Assembly (NCBI GenBank): GCA_031394045.1 | Contig: JANMWN010000218.1 | Coordinates: 1 to 16,307 of the forward strand | Direction of reading: 5' to 3' | Length of the DNA: 16,307 nt | From: JANYIP01 sp031394045 | Lineage (GTDB): Bacteria; Actinomycetota; Actinomycetes; Prado026 | Shown here: positions 1 through 6,631 of the stretch, one piece after another | Layout: each line of letters begins with the position of its first letter | Numbering within the stretch: position 1 is the first letter of the stretch | Translations under genes and position numbers: made by a program | Notes under the pieces: model-generated | The model's database searches: none | Seen by the model: only the letters and a program-made list of their open reading frames with translations | Told to the model about the DNA's origin: nothing

Positions 1-4
1 CCGG

Positions 5-766
5 ATGGGACTGTCCCAGGTGTTGTACGGCGCCTACGAGCGCCGTCTCGCGTCATCGTTGCCCGAGGGCGGCATACCCCGCCATGTCGGCGTCATCCTC
101 GACGGCAACCGCAGGTGGGCCCGCGAGGCCGGCAAGACCACCGGCGGCGGCTATCGCGCGGGCGCGGACAAGATCGAGGACTTCCTCGGCTGGTGCGAGG
201 AGATCGGTGTCGAGGTCGTCACCCTGTGGCTGCTGTCCACCGACAACCTCGGCCGCGCGCAGGACGAGCTAGCGCCCCTGCTGCAGATCATCGAGGACAC
301 CGTGCGGCAGCTCGCCGCCACCGGTCGCTGGCGGGTGCACCCGATGGGCTCCCTCGACCTCCTCCCCGACGAGACGGCCGCTGTCCTCAAGGCCGCCGCC
401 GACAGCACCGTCGGGGTCGACGGGATCATGGTCAACGTGGCGGTCGGCTACGGCGGCCGGCGCGAGATCGCCGACGCGGTCCGGTCGCTGCTGCAGGAGC
501 ATGCCGGCAAGGGCACCTCGATCGAGGAGCTGGCCGAGCTGCTCGACGCCGAGCACATCGCCGAGCACCTCTACACCCGCGGGCAGCCCGACCCCGACCT
601 GGTGATCCGTACCTCCGGCGAGCAGCGGCTGTCCGGGTTCCTGCTGTGGCAGAGCGCGCACTCGGAGTTCTACTTCTGCGAGGCGTACTGGCCCGACTTC
701 CGCAAGGTGGACTTCCTGCGGGCATTGCGCGCCTTCACCGCGCGGCACCGCCGCTACGGGGCCTGA
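5..766 (+). CDS. Short-chain Z-isoprenyl diphosphate synthase (cis-prenyltransferase, UppS/Rv1086 family)
   Basis: A 253-aa cis-prenyltransferase that condenses isopentenyl diphosphate with an allylic diphosphate to give Z-prenyl diphosphates for polyprenyl-phosphate carriers; cytosolic or membrane-peripheral. The family signature DGNRRWAR is at residues 33-40, with D33 as the expected Mg/diphosphate Asp. NVAVGYGGRREI is at 144-155, and RTSGEQRLSGFLLWQ starts at 202 (IPP-binding Arg/Ser). The LWLLSTDN segment (74-81) has bulky residues where long-chain UppS has small ones. Together with the RTSGEQRLSGFLLWQSA stretch this resembles M. tuberculosis Rv1086, a C15 Z-farnesyl diphosphate synthase, more than decaprenyl or undecaprenyl synthases. 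Chain length is therefore inferred as short. The ATG lies 4 bases from the window edge, so no RBS can be seen and a start further upstream cannot be excluded. The next gene, phoH, starts 219 nt downstream. Confidence 0.9.
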   Translation: MGLSQVLYGAYERRLASSLPEGGIPRHVGVILDGNRRWAREAGKTTGGGYRAGADKIEDFLGWCEEIGVEVVTLWLLSTDNLGRAQDELAPLLQIIEDTVRQLAATGRWRVHPMGSLDLLPDETAAVLKAAADSTVGVDGIMVNVAVGYGGRREIADAVRSLLQEHAGKGTSIEELAELLDAEHIAEHLYTRGQPDPDLVIRTSGEQRLSGFLLWQSAHSEFYFCEAYWPDFRKVDFLRALRAFTARHRRYGA

Positions 767-985
767 GCAGACACCCGGTCGGCCCGGCGTGGCGTACGAC
801 CAGCAAGGACATTTCGGTCGTACGGTCGACCCGACGAGCCGCATCCGTCGGTCCTCGTCCGGGAGGCCACCACCGCATGCACGAGCGGCGCGAAAGGGGC
901 CGGCACCCGGCCTCGCGGCCCGGTCCCGGCCAACTCCGCGAGACCAGCTGCCGGGCGTGGTGCGCGCCCGCCAAGGAGTGCGATC
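767..985 (+). other. phoH upstream region, GC-rich structured leader candidate
   Basis: 219 nt without a credible gene. Besides the dyad at 793-824 it holds a strong hairpin, GGCCGG (898-903), loop CAC, CCGGCC (907-912), followed by more GC-rich sequence, and ends with the phoH Shine-Dalgarno AAGGAG (973-978). No known riboswitch consensus could be matched confidently. The 3' part (about 890-960) vaguely recalls the tail of a cobalamin riboswitch but lacks its conserved core. Confidence 0.3.
793..824. repeat. 9-bp perfect inverted repeat between the prenyltransferase and phoH
   Basis: CGTACGACC (793-801) and GGTCGTACG (816-824) are exact reverse complements around a 14-nt loop. The repeat starts 26 nt after the prenyltransferase stop. 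It could fold as an RNA hairpin (a terminator without a U-tract, or part of the phoH leader) or be an operator dyad. No T-run follows, so a classical intrinsic terminator is not supported. Confidence 0.5.
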
Positions 986-2308
986 GTGGCTGCTCCCTCA
1001 GTTGTCCCCACCCCCTCTGCCCGTCGGACGTACGTGCTCGACACGAGCGTCCTGCTGAGCGACCCGCATGCGCTGCTGCGCTTCGACGAGCACGAGGTCG
1101 TGCTGCCGGTCGTGGTGGTCAGCGAGCTGGAGGGCAAGCGAGCGCACCCCGAGCTGGGGTACTTCGCGCGCCAGGCGCTGCGGCTGCTCGACGACCTGAG
1201 GGTGAGCCACGGCCGGCTGGATGAACCGATCCCCCTGAACGACTCAGGGGGAACGCTGCGCGTCGAGCTCAACCACATCGACCCATCGATCCTGCCCGCC
1301 GGGTTCCAGCTCGGCGACAACGACACCAGGATCCTCGCGGTAGCAAGGAGTCTTGCCGCCGAGGGGTGCGACGTCACCCTGGTGTCCAAGGACTTGCCGA
1401 TGCGCGTCAAGGCCTCGGCGCTGGGCCTGGCAGCTGAGGAGTACCGCGCCGAGCTCGCCGTCGAGTCGGGCTGGACCGGCATGACCGAGCTCGAGATCTC
1501 GGCGTCCGACCTCGACCTGCTGTACGAGCAGGAGCGGATCGAGCTGGCCGAGGCGCGCGAGCTGCCGTGCCACACCGGGCTGGTCCTGCTGTCCGACCGC
1601 GGCAGCGCCCTGGGGCGGATCACCCCGGACAAGCAGATCCGGCTCGTCCGCGGCGACCGCGAGGCGTTCGGCCTGCACGGGCGCAGCGCCGAGCAGCGCA
1701 TCGCGCTGGACCTGTTGCTGGACAACGAGATCGGCATCGTCTCGATGGGTGGACGAGCAGGCACGGGCAAGTCGGCGCTCGCGCTGTGCGCCGGTCTCGA
1801 AGCGGTCCTGGAGCGCCGCCAGCACCGCAAGGTCGTCGTGTTCCGGCCGCTGTACGCCGTCGGCGGCCAGGACCTCGGCTACCTCCCAGGCACGGAGGCC
1901 GAGAAGATGGGGCCGTGGGGCCAGGCCGTGTTCGACACCCTCGGCGCTGTCACCACGCAGGACGTCATCGACGAGATCGTCGACCGCGGGATGCTCGAGG
2001 TGCTGCCGTTGACGCACATCCGCGGGCGCTCGTTGCACGACGCCTTCGTCATCGTCGATGAGGCACAGTCGTTGGAGCGCAACGTCTTGTTGACCGTTCT
2101 CTCCCGGATCGGCGCCGGCTCGCGGGTCGTCCTGACGCACGACGTGGCCCAGCGCGACAACCTGCGCGTCGGTCGGCATGACGGCATCGTCGCCGTGGTC
2201 GAGAAGCTGCGCGGGCACCCGCTCTTCGCCCACGTGACGCTGACCCGCAGCGAGCGTTCGCCGATCGCGGCGCTGGTCACCGAGATGTTGGAGGACCTCC
2301 CCGGATGA
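986..2308 (+). CDS. phoH2: PIN domain-PhoH ATPase fusion (PhoH2 type)
   Basis: A 440-aa protein joining an N-terminal PIN ribonuclease domain to a C-terminal PhoH P-loop ATPase. This is the PhoH2 architecture, members of which have been described as ATP-dependent RNA unwinding and cleaving enzymes. PIN acidic residues are visible at D19 (YVLDTSVL), E48 (VSELEGKR), D111/D113 (GDNDTRIL) and D136 (VSKDLPMR). The ATPase has Walker A GGRAGTGKS at 255-263 and Walker B FVIVDEAQ at 354-361, with a conserved LTHDVAQRDNLRVG segment near 383-396. The GTG start is chosen because AAGGAG ends 7 nt before it and the PIN domain begins right after. Length is typical. It is the second gene on this strand after a prenyltransferase, as Rv1095 lies near Rv1086. 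No partner antitoxin-like ORF is seen directly upstream. Confidence 0.93.
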   Translation: MAAPSVVPTPSARRTYVLDTSVLLSDPHALLRFDEHEVVLPVVVVSELEGKRAHPELGYFARQALRLLDDLRVSHGRLDEPIPLNDSGGTLRVELNHIDPSILPAGFQLGDNDTRILAVARSLAAEGCDVTLVSKDLPMRVKASALGLAAEEYRAELAVESGWTGMTELEISASDLDLLYEQERIELAEARELPCHTGLVLLSDRGSALGRITPDKQIRLVRGDREAFGLHGRSAEQRIALDLLLDNEIGIVSMGGRAGTGKSALALCAGLEAVLERRQHRKVVVFRPLYAVGGQDLGYLPGTEAEKMGPWGQAVFDTLGAVTTQDVIDEIVDRGMLEVLPLTHIRGRSLHDAFVIVDEAQSLERNVLLTVLSRIGAGSRVVLTHDVAQRDNLRVGRHDGIVAVVEKLRGHPLFAHVTLTRSERSPIAALVTEMLEDLPG

Positions 2309-2776
2309 TCGCCGGCAGTCCCATTCGTCACTTCCACCACTTCGTACTCATGTGCGACTCTCGTCACTCGGCGTAGCCGATCAAGGGCGGAGCAACCTGT
2401 GACTCAGCGCGCACGGGTCGTCACACGACACGCAGTGTGACCGACACCATGGTCCCTCGATTTGCCTAGGACCCGGGATTCCGTCAAGGTGGTGGTCTGT
2501 CAGACCCTGCGTACGGTCGTCGCGATGCAACACCTGAGCCCTTAGCTTGAGCGACGTGTAGGACATCTGAAGCTTTTCGCTGGAGGGGTGTTCGCGCCCC
2601 GCGCCACAAGGCAACCGACCGTACGCCGCTCCGGAATCCCGAAGTCCACTCGCGACCTCTGGGCGCTCCGGAGCCTGCGTCACCACTTCCCCAGCCAGCA
2701 CCGGTGACCCAGAGCATGGGGTATAGATCGTCCCTCACGGATGCGTGGGGGGCGGAGCGCTGGAAGGAACCGCTCG
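2309..2776. other. 468-bp non-coding region with several dyads upstream of the secreted transglycosylase gene
   Basis: No ORF here has convincing codon structure, and base composition looks less GC-rich than the flanking genes. Three perfect small dyads stand out. GTCACAC (2420-2426) pairs with GTGTGAC (2435-2441). GGTCTG-T-CAGACC lies at 2494-2506. GGGGTG-TTCG-CGCCCC lies at 2585-2600, a stem capped by a TTCG tetraloop. A 9-bp direct repeat CGCTCCGGA occurs near 2626 and 2664. A possible -10, TATAGA (2722-2727), has no clear -35. This looks like a regulatory or RNA-bearing leader for the gene at 2777. A c-di-AMP (ydaO) riboswitch was looked for, because such switches often precede cell-wall hydrolase genes in actinobacteria, but its conserved blocks were not found. 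Confidence 0.45.
2585..2600 (+). ncRNA. TTCG-tetraloop hairpin in the leader region
   Basis: GGGGTG (2585-2590), TTCG (2591-2594) and CGCCCC (2595-2600) form a 6-bp stem with one G-U pair and a UUCG loop, if transcribed from the + strand. No U-tract follows. It is a local structural element rather than a defined RNA family. Confidence 0.35.
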
Positions 2777-3484
2777 ATGAACCGGATCTCGATCCGGGGG
2801 GTCGGCATAGCCGCCGCAGCACTGGTGGCGACCTCTCTGGCTGTGGGCGGCAACACGTCCGCGGCCGATGCCCAGGAGACCGCGTCACGGGCCTCCCAGG
2901 TCTCACTTGTAGCCCTGAACCTTCTGTCCACCAACAGCAACACAGACATCGCGTTCCCTGCCTCCCTCGCGGGTGGCGGTTTCAACGAGACGGCCTTCGC
3001 CGATCTCGTGGCGCTGCACGACGCACGGGCCTCAGCTCGTACCGCGGCCGTGCTTGCCTACGCACAGGCGGCAGCCAAGGCCGCCGCTGCGCACAAGGCC
3101 GCCACAGCAGCAGCCGCAGCCGCTCGTGCGGCTCGGGCGCGGACCGCCTACCGGGCCAGCCGCACGCTCGTGCGTCCGGTCGCCCCCGGTACGTTGCGCG
3201 CCCTCGGCAAGTCGATGGCCGCCTCGCGCGGCTGGGTCGGCAGCCAGTGGACGTGCCTCGACAACATCTGGACCCGCGAGAGCGGTTGGAGCAGGACGGC
3301 CTCAAACCCGAGCGGGGCCTACGGAATCCCGCAGGCGTCACCGGGCAGCAAGATGGCGTCAGCGGGTGCCGACTGGCGCACCAGTGCCGCGACGCAGATT
3401 GCGTGGGGGCTGTCGTACATCGCGAACGCGTACGGAAACCCTTGCCAGGCATGGAGTTTCTGGCTCTCGCACAACTGGTACTAG
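2777..3484 (+). CDS. Secreted transglycosylase SLT-like protein (Apf/Rpf-like muralytic domain)
   Basis: A 235-aa exported protein predicted to act on peptidoglycan outside the membrane. ATG 2777 is preferred over the in-frame ATG at 2741 because GGAAGGA (2762-2768) sits 8 nt before it and it yields a clean signal peptide: R3/R7, a hydrophobic stretch of about 8-23, and cleavage near residues 29-32 (TSA or ADA). Residues of about 82-128 are Ala/Arg/Lys-rich and probably a helical linker or wall-interacting segment. The C-terminal part (about 140-235) holds the lysozyme-like fold, with candidate catalytic Glu168 in WTRESGW, then NPSGAYGIPQ, PGSKMASAG and a terminal LSHNWY. C160 and C223 could form a disulfide. 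The end resembles aggregation-promoting-factor and SLT-domain proteins. Tandem in-frame stops TAG TAA end the gene. Confidence 0.82.
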   Translation: MNRISIRGVGIAAAALVATSLAVGGNTSAADAQETASRASQVSLVALNLLSTNSNTDIAFPASLAGGGFNETAFADLVALHDARASARTAAVLAYAQAAAKAAAAHKAATAAAAAARAARARTAYRASRTLVRPVAPGTLRALGKSMAASRGWVGSQWTCLDNIWTRESGWSRTASNPSGAYGIPQASPGSKMASAGADWRTSAATQIAWGLSYIANAYGNPCQAWSFWLSHNWY

Positions 3485-3498
3485 TAACGCGGCACTAG
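3481..3498. repeat. CTAGT/ACTAG dyad carrying both convergent stop codons
   Basis: CTAGT (3481-3485) and ACTAG (3494-3498) are inverted copies 8 nt apart. The first contains the transglycosylase stop TAG, the second the fumC stop on the minus strand. There is no space for a conventional terminator in the 10-nt gap. Confidence 0.6.
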
Positions 3499-4886
3499 AT
3501 TGATGAACCACCGGCCATCCGACGGACGTCGAGGGCGGTCACCAGCTGGTCGTGCGTGATGCGACCGGCGACGACGTGACCACGCTCCTCGACGATCTGT
3601 CGGATGGTCTTTCCTTCGGCCAGGGCCTGCTTGGCGATGGCCGCCGACTCCTCGTACCCGAGGTACTGCGCGAGCGGCGTCACGATCGCCGGTGAAGCCT
3701 CGGCCAGATCGCGCATCCGTTGCTCGGCCGGCGTGATGCCGTCAATGCAACGATCGGCCAGAAGTCGTGCAGCAGCAACAAGAAGTCGCAACGACTCGAG
3801 CAAGTTGCGCGCGATCACCGGGAGCATCACGTTGAGCTCGAACGCTCCGGCGGCGCCACCCCAGGCGATCGCGGTGTCGTTGCCGACCACCTGCGCGCAC
3901 ACCTGCAGGACCGCCTCAGGGATGACCGGGTTGACCTTTCCCGGCATGATCGAGGAGCCGGGCTGCAGGTCGGGGAGATGGATCTCGCCGAGACCGGCGC
4001 GCGGGCCTGATCCCATCCAGCGCAGGTCGTTGCAGATCTTCGTCAGGCTGACGGCGAGCACCCGTAGCTGGCCGGAGAGCTCGACGAGGGCGTCCCGCGC
4101 AGACTGCGCAGCGAGCCCGTCCGTAGCCGGGGTCAGCGGCAGCCCGGTCAGCTCCGCGAGACGGCCGACGACGAGCGGTCGCCACCCGGGCGGAGCCCCG
4201 AGCCCGGTGCCCACAGCCGTTCCTCCCAAAGGGATCTCGGCCACCCGCGGCAGGGTCGACGACACTCGCTCGGCCCCGGCGCGTACCTGCGCGGCATACC
4301 CGCCGAACTCGGCGCCCAGGGTCACGGGCACGGCATCCATCAGGTGCGTACGCCCCGCCTTGACGATGTCGGCGAACTCGACCGCCTTGCGCTCCAGCGC
4401 CGCGCCGAGGTGGGCCAGTGCCGGCAGCAGCCCGTGGGTGGCCGACTCCAGCGCCGCGAGGTGGATCGCCGACGGGAACACGTCGTTGCTGGACTGCGAG
4501 GCGTTGACGACATCGTTGGGGTGCACGGGACGGCCGAGGCTTCGAGCGGCGAGGGTCGAGACGACCTCGTTCATGTTCATGTTCGACGACGTGCCGGAGC
4601 CGGTCTGGAAGACGTCGACGGGGAACTGTTCGGCGTGCTCGCCACGAGCCACCTGGCCGGCCGCCTCGTCGAGCGCTGCGGCGACCTCCGGCGTGAGGAC
4701 ACCGAGGGATCCGTTGGCCCTGGCCGCTGCCTGCTTGATCAGCGCTAACGCGCGTACGAGCTCCGGGGCCAGGGTCTCGCCGCTGATCGGGAAGTTGGCC
4801 GTTGCGCGCTGGGTCTGCGCGCCCCACAGCGCGTCGACCGGAACCTGCACCTCGCCCATCGTGTCGTGCTCGGTGCGGTACTCCAT
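3495..4886 (-). CDS. fumC: Class II fumarate hydratase (FumC)
   Basis: A 463-aa cytosolic homotetrameric fumarase interconverting fumarate and L-malate in the TCA cycle; the class II enzyme is iron-free and oxygen-stable. Superfamily landmarks are GSGTSSNMNMNEV (96-108), SQSSND (130-135), GRTHLMDAVPVTLG (178-191, with His182) and the signature GSSIMPGKVNP (310-320, carrying the mobile-loop catalytic Ser). Length is normal. The start ATG overlaps the stop of the upstream class I fumarase gene by one base (TGATG), and no Shine-Dalgarno precedes it, so translational coupling is likely. It corresponds in position to M. tuberculosis fum (Rv1098c). Aspartase or argininosuccinate lyase are less likely given the motif set and the fumarase partner. 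Its 3' end is 10 nt from the convergent transglycosylase gene. Confidence 0.93.
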   Translation of the reverse strand: MEYRTEHDTMGEVQVPVDALWGAQTQRATANFPISGETLAPELVRALALIKQAAARANGSLGVLTPEVAAALDEAAGQVARGEHAEQFPVDVFQTGSGTSSNMNMNEVVSTLAARSLGRPVHPNDVVNASQSSNDVFPSAIHLAALESATHGLLPALAHLGAALERKAVEFADIVKAGRTHLMDAVPVTLGAEFGGYAAQVRAGAERVSSTLPRVAEIPLGGTAVGTGLGAPPGWRPLVVGRLAELTGLPLTPATDGLAAQSARDALVELSGQLRVLAVSLTKICNDLRWMGSGPRAGLGEIHLPDLQPGSSIMPGKVNPVIPEAVLQVCAQVVGNDTAIAWGGAAGAFELNVMLPVIARNLLESLRLLVAAARLLADRCIDGITPAEQRMRDLAEASPAIVTPLAQYLGYEESAAIAKQALAEGKTIRQIVEERGHVVAGRITHDQLVTALDVRRMAGGSSI

Positions 4887-6541
4887 CAGAGCGAGCCGCC
4901 GATGGTGAGTGTGACCGGACGCGAGACCTCGGCAAAGAAGTCGTTGCCCTTGTCGTCGACCACGACGAACGCGGGGAAGTCCTCGACCTCGATCCGCCAG
5001 ATCGCCTCCATGCCGAGCTCGGCATACTTGAGCACCTCGACCTTGCGGATGCAGTCCTGCGCCAGCCGGGCGGCCGGGCCGCCGATGGAGCCGAGGTAGA
5101 AGCCGCCGTGCTCCGCGCACGCCTTTGTGACGGCGGCCGAACGATTCCCCTTGGCCAGCATCACCAACGAGCCGCCGGCGGCCTGGAACTGGTTGACGTA
5201 CGAGTCCATCCGTCCCGCCGTCGTGGGTCCGAACGACCCCGAGGCATAGCCCTCAGGCGTCTTGGCCGGGCCGGCGTAGTAGACGGCCATGTCGCGCAGG
5301 TACGCGGGCATCGGCTCGCCCGCGTCCAGCCGCTCCTTGATCTTGGCGTGCGCGATGTCGCGCGCCACCACCAGCGAGCCGGACAGCGAGAGCCGGGTCT
5401 TGACGGGGTACTGCGACAGCGTCGCCCGGATCTGGTCCATGGGCTGGTCGAGGTCGATGCGCACCACGTCGTCGGACAGGTGCTCGTCGGTGGTCTCCGG
5501 GAGGAAGCGCGCAGGGTCGCGCTCCAGCTGCTCCAGGAAGACGCCCTCGGCGGTCACCTTGGCCCGGGCCTGCCGGTCGGCCGAGCAGGACACGGCGATG
5601 GCGACGGGGCAGGACGCACCGTGCCGCGGGAGCCGGACGACGCGTACGTCGTGGCAGAAGTACTTGCCGCCGAACTGCGCGCCGATCCCGAAGGCCTGCG
5701 TCAGCCCCAGGACCTCGGCCTCGAGCTCGAGGTCGCGGAACGCGTGGCCGGACGGTGACCCGGTCGTGGGCAGCGAGTCGAGGTACTTGGCCGAGGCGTA
5801 CTTCGCGGTCTTGAGGGCGTGCTCCGCAGACGTACCGCCGACCACGATGGCCAGGTGGTACGGCGGGCAGGCGGCCGTACCCAGCGCCCGCAGCTTCTCG
5901 TCGAGGAAGCGCATCATCGAGGCGGGGTTCAGTACCGCCTTGGTCTCCTGGTAGAGGTACGACTTGTTCGCCGAACCGCCACCCTTGGCCATGAACAGGA
6001 ACGAGTACGCCGGCTCGCCGTGCTGCTCGGCGGCGTAGAGCTCGATCTGCGCCGGCAGGTTGGTCCCGGTGTTCTGCTCCTCCCACATGGTCAGCGGCGC
6101 GAGCTGGCTGTACCTCAGGTTCAACCGCGTGTACGCGTCGTAGATGCCGAGCGCCAGGGCCTCTTCGTCGCCCCCACCGGTCAGCACCCCCTCGGTCTTC
6201 TTGCCCATCACGATGGCGGTGCCGGTGTCCTGGCACATGGGCAGCACACCACCCGCGGCGACGTTCGCGTTCTTGAGCAGGTCGAGCGCGACGAAGCGAT
6301 CGTTCGGTGAGGCCTCGGGGTCGTCGAGGATGTTCCGTAGCTGCTGCAGGTGGGCGGGGCGCAGGTAGTGCGCGATGTCGTGCATGGCCTCGTACGCCAG
6401 CCGGGTGAGCGCGGGCGGGGCCACCTCCAGGAAGCGCCGGCCGGCGGCCTCGACCACTGCGACCCCGTCTGTGGTCACCAGCCGGTAGGTCGTCTCGTCG
6501 GGGCCGGTGGGGAGGAGCTCGCTGAACCGGAACTCGGGCAT
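4886..6541 (-). CDS. Class I fumarate hydratase, [4Fe-4S] (FumA/FumB type)
   Basis: A 551-aa iron-sulfur fumarase carrying both the N-terminal (alpha) and C-terminal (beta) domains in one chain, as in E. coli FumA. Three Cys in the expected positions for the [4Fe-4S] cluster are visible: C103 (PMCQDTG), C225 (AACPPYH) and C311 (ASCPVAI). The C-terminal domain shows YYAGPAKTPEGYASGSFGPT (421-440) and TAGRMD. It catalyses the same reaction as the downstream fumC, with which it shares the TGATG overlap. The ATG at 6541 gives the usual MPEF start. No Shine-Dalgarno precedes it, but TACGCT lies exactly 6 nt upstream, suggesting a leaderless mRNA. Class I enzymes are typically oxygen-sensitive. Pairing both classes in one operon is the notable feature. 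Confidence 0.93.
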   Translation of the reverse strand: MPEFRFSELLPTGPDETTYRLVTTDGVAVVEAAGRRFLEVAPPALTRLAYEAMHDIAHYLRPAHLQQLRNILDDPEASPNDRFVALDLLKNANVAAGGVLPMCQDTGTAIVMGKKTEGVLTGGGDEEALALGIYDAYTRLNLRYSQLAPLTMWEEQNTGTNLPAQIELYAAEQHGEPAYSFLFMAKGGGSANKSYLYQETKAVLNPASMMRFLDEKLRALGTAACPPYHLAIVVGGTSAEHALKTAKYASAKYLDSLPTTGSPSGHAFRDLELEAEVLGLTQAFGIGAQFGGKYFCHDVRVVRLPRHGASCPVAIAVSCSADRQARAKVTAEGVFLEQLERDPARFLPETTDEHLSDDVVRIDLDQPMDQIRATLSQYPVKTRLSLSGSLVVARDIAHAKIKERLDAGEPMPAYLRDMAVYYAGPAKTPEGYASGSFGPTTAGRMDSYVNQFQAAGGSLVMLAKGNRSAAVTKACAEHGGFYLGSIGGPAARLAQDCIRKVEVLKYAELGMEAIWRIEVEDFPAFVVVDDKGNDFFAEVSRPVTLTIGGSL

Positions 6542-6547
6542 GCCGAC

Positions 6548-6576
6548 AGCGTAGATCCAGCGCCGCCGAAGGTTCA
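6548..6576 (-). promoter_or_regulatory. Predicted leaderless promoter of the fumarase operon
   Basis: On the minus strand, -10 TACGCT (6553-6548) lies 6 nt before the class I fumarase ATG (spacer GTCGGC). A weak -35, TGAACC (6576-6571), sits 17 nt further upstream. Such spacing would place the first transcribed base at the A of the ATG. No ribosome-binding site is present. Confidence 0.5.
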
Positions 6577-6631
6577 GCGCGGCTGCCGCGACTCCGACAT
6601 ATCCAGGGACACGAGAAGGACCTCGTGCGCC

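Noticed and set aside
880..965. Cobalamin riboswitch in the phoH2 leader
   Set aside because: There is only a loose similarity in the GC stems and the CTGCCGGGCG tail. The conserved GGTGnnAATCC and B12-box sequences are missing, and phoH2 is not a usual target.
1244..2233. 329-codon minus-strand frame inside phoH2
   Set aside because: It is entirely antisense to an intact PIN-PhoH gene, with no family resemblance or ribosome-binding site.
986..2308. phoH2 PIN domain as a VapC toxin of a toxin-antitoxin pair
   Set aside because: The PIN domain is fused to a full PhoH ATPase, and no small antitoxin gene is seen immediately upstream. The neighbourhood is housekeeping.
2381..2701. Minus-strand 106-codon frame in the large non-coding gap
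   Set aside because: Composition does not follow the codon-position GC pattern of the real genes, there is no ribosome-binding site, and the product is not recognisable.
2309..2776. c-di-AMP (ydaO) riboswitch upstream of the transglycosylase gene
   Set aside because: It is expected by context, but the conserved GGGTGAATC-like and CAGCTAACC-like blocks are absent.
2741..2776. Upstream ATG at 2741 as the start of the secreted protein
   Set aside because: It adds a 12-residue Arg/Gly-rich extension before a canonical signal peptide and has no Shine-Dalgarno, whereas ATG 2777 has GGAAGGA at 8 nt.
4802..5758. Long open frame on the + strand (318 codons) across the fumarase genes
   Set aside because: It lies antisense to the strongly supported class I fumarase and fumC and has Arg/Gly/His-rich shadow composition typical of high-GC antisense frames.
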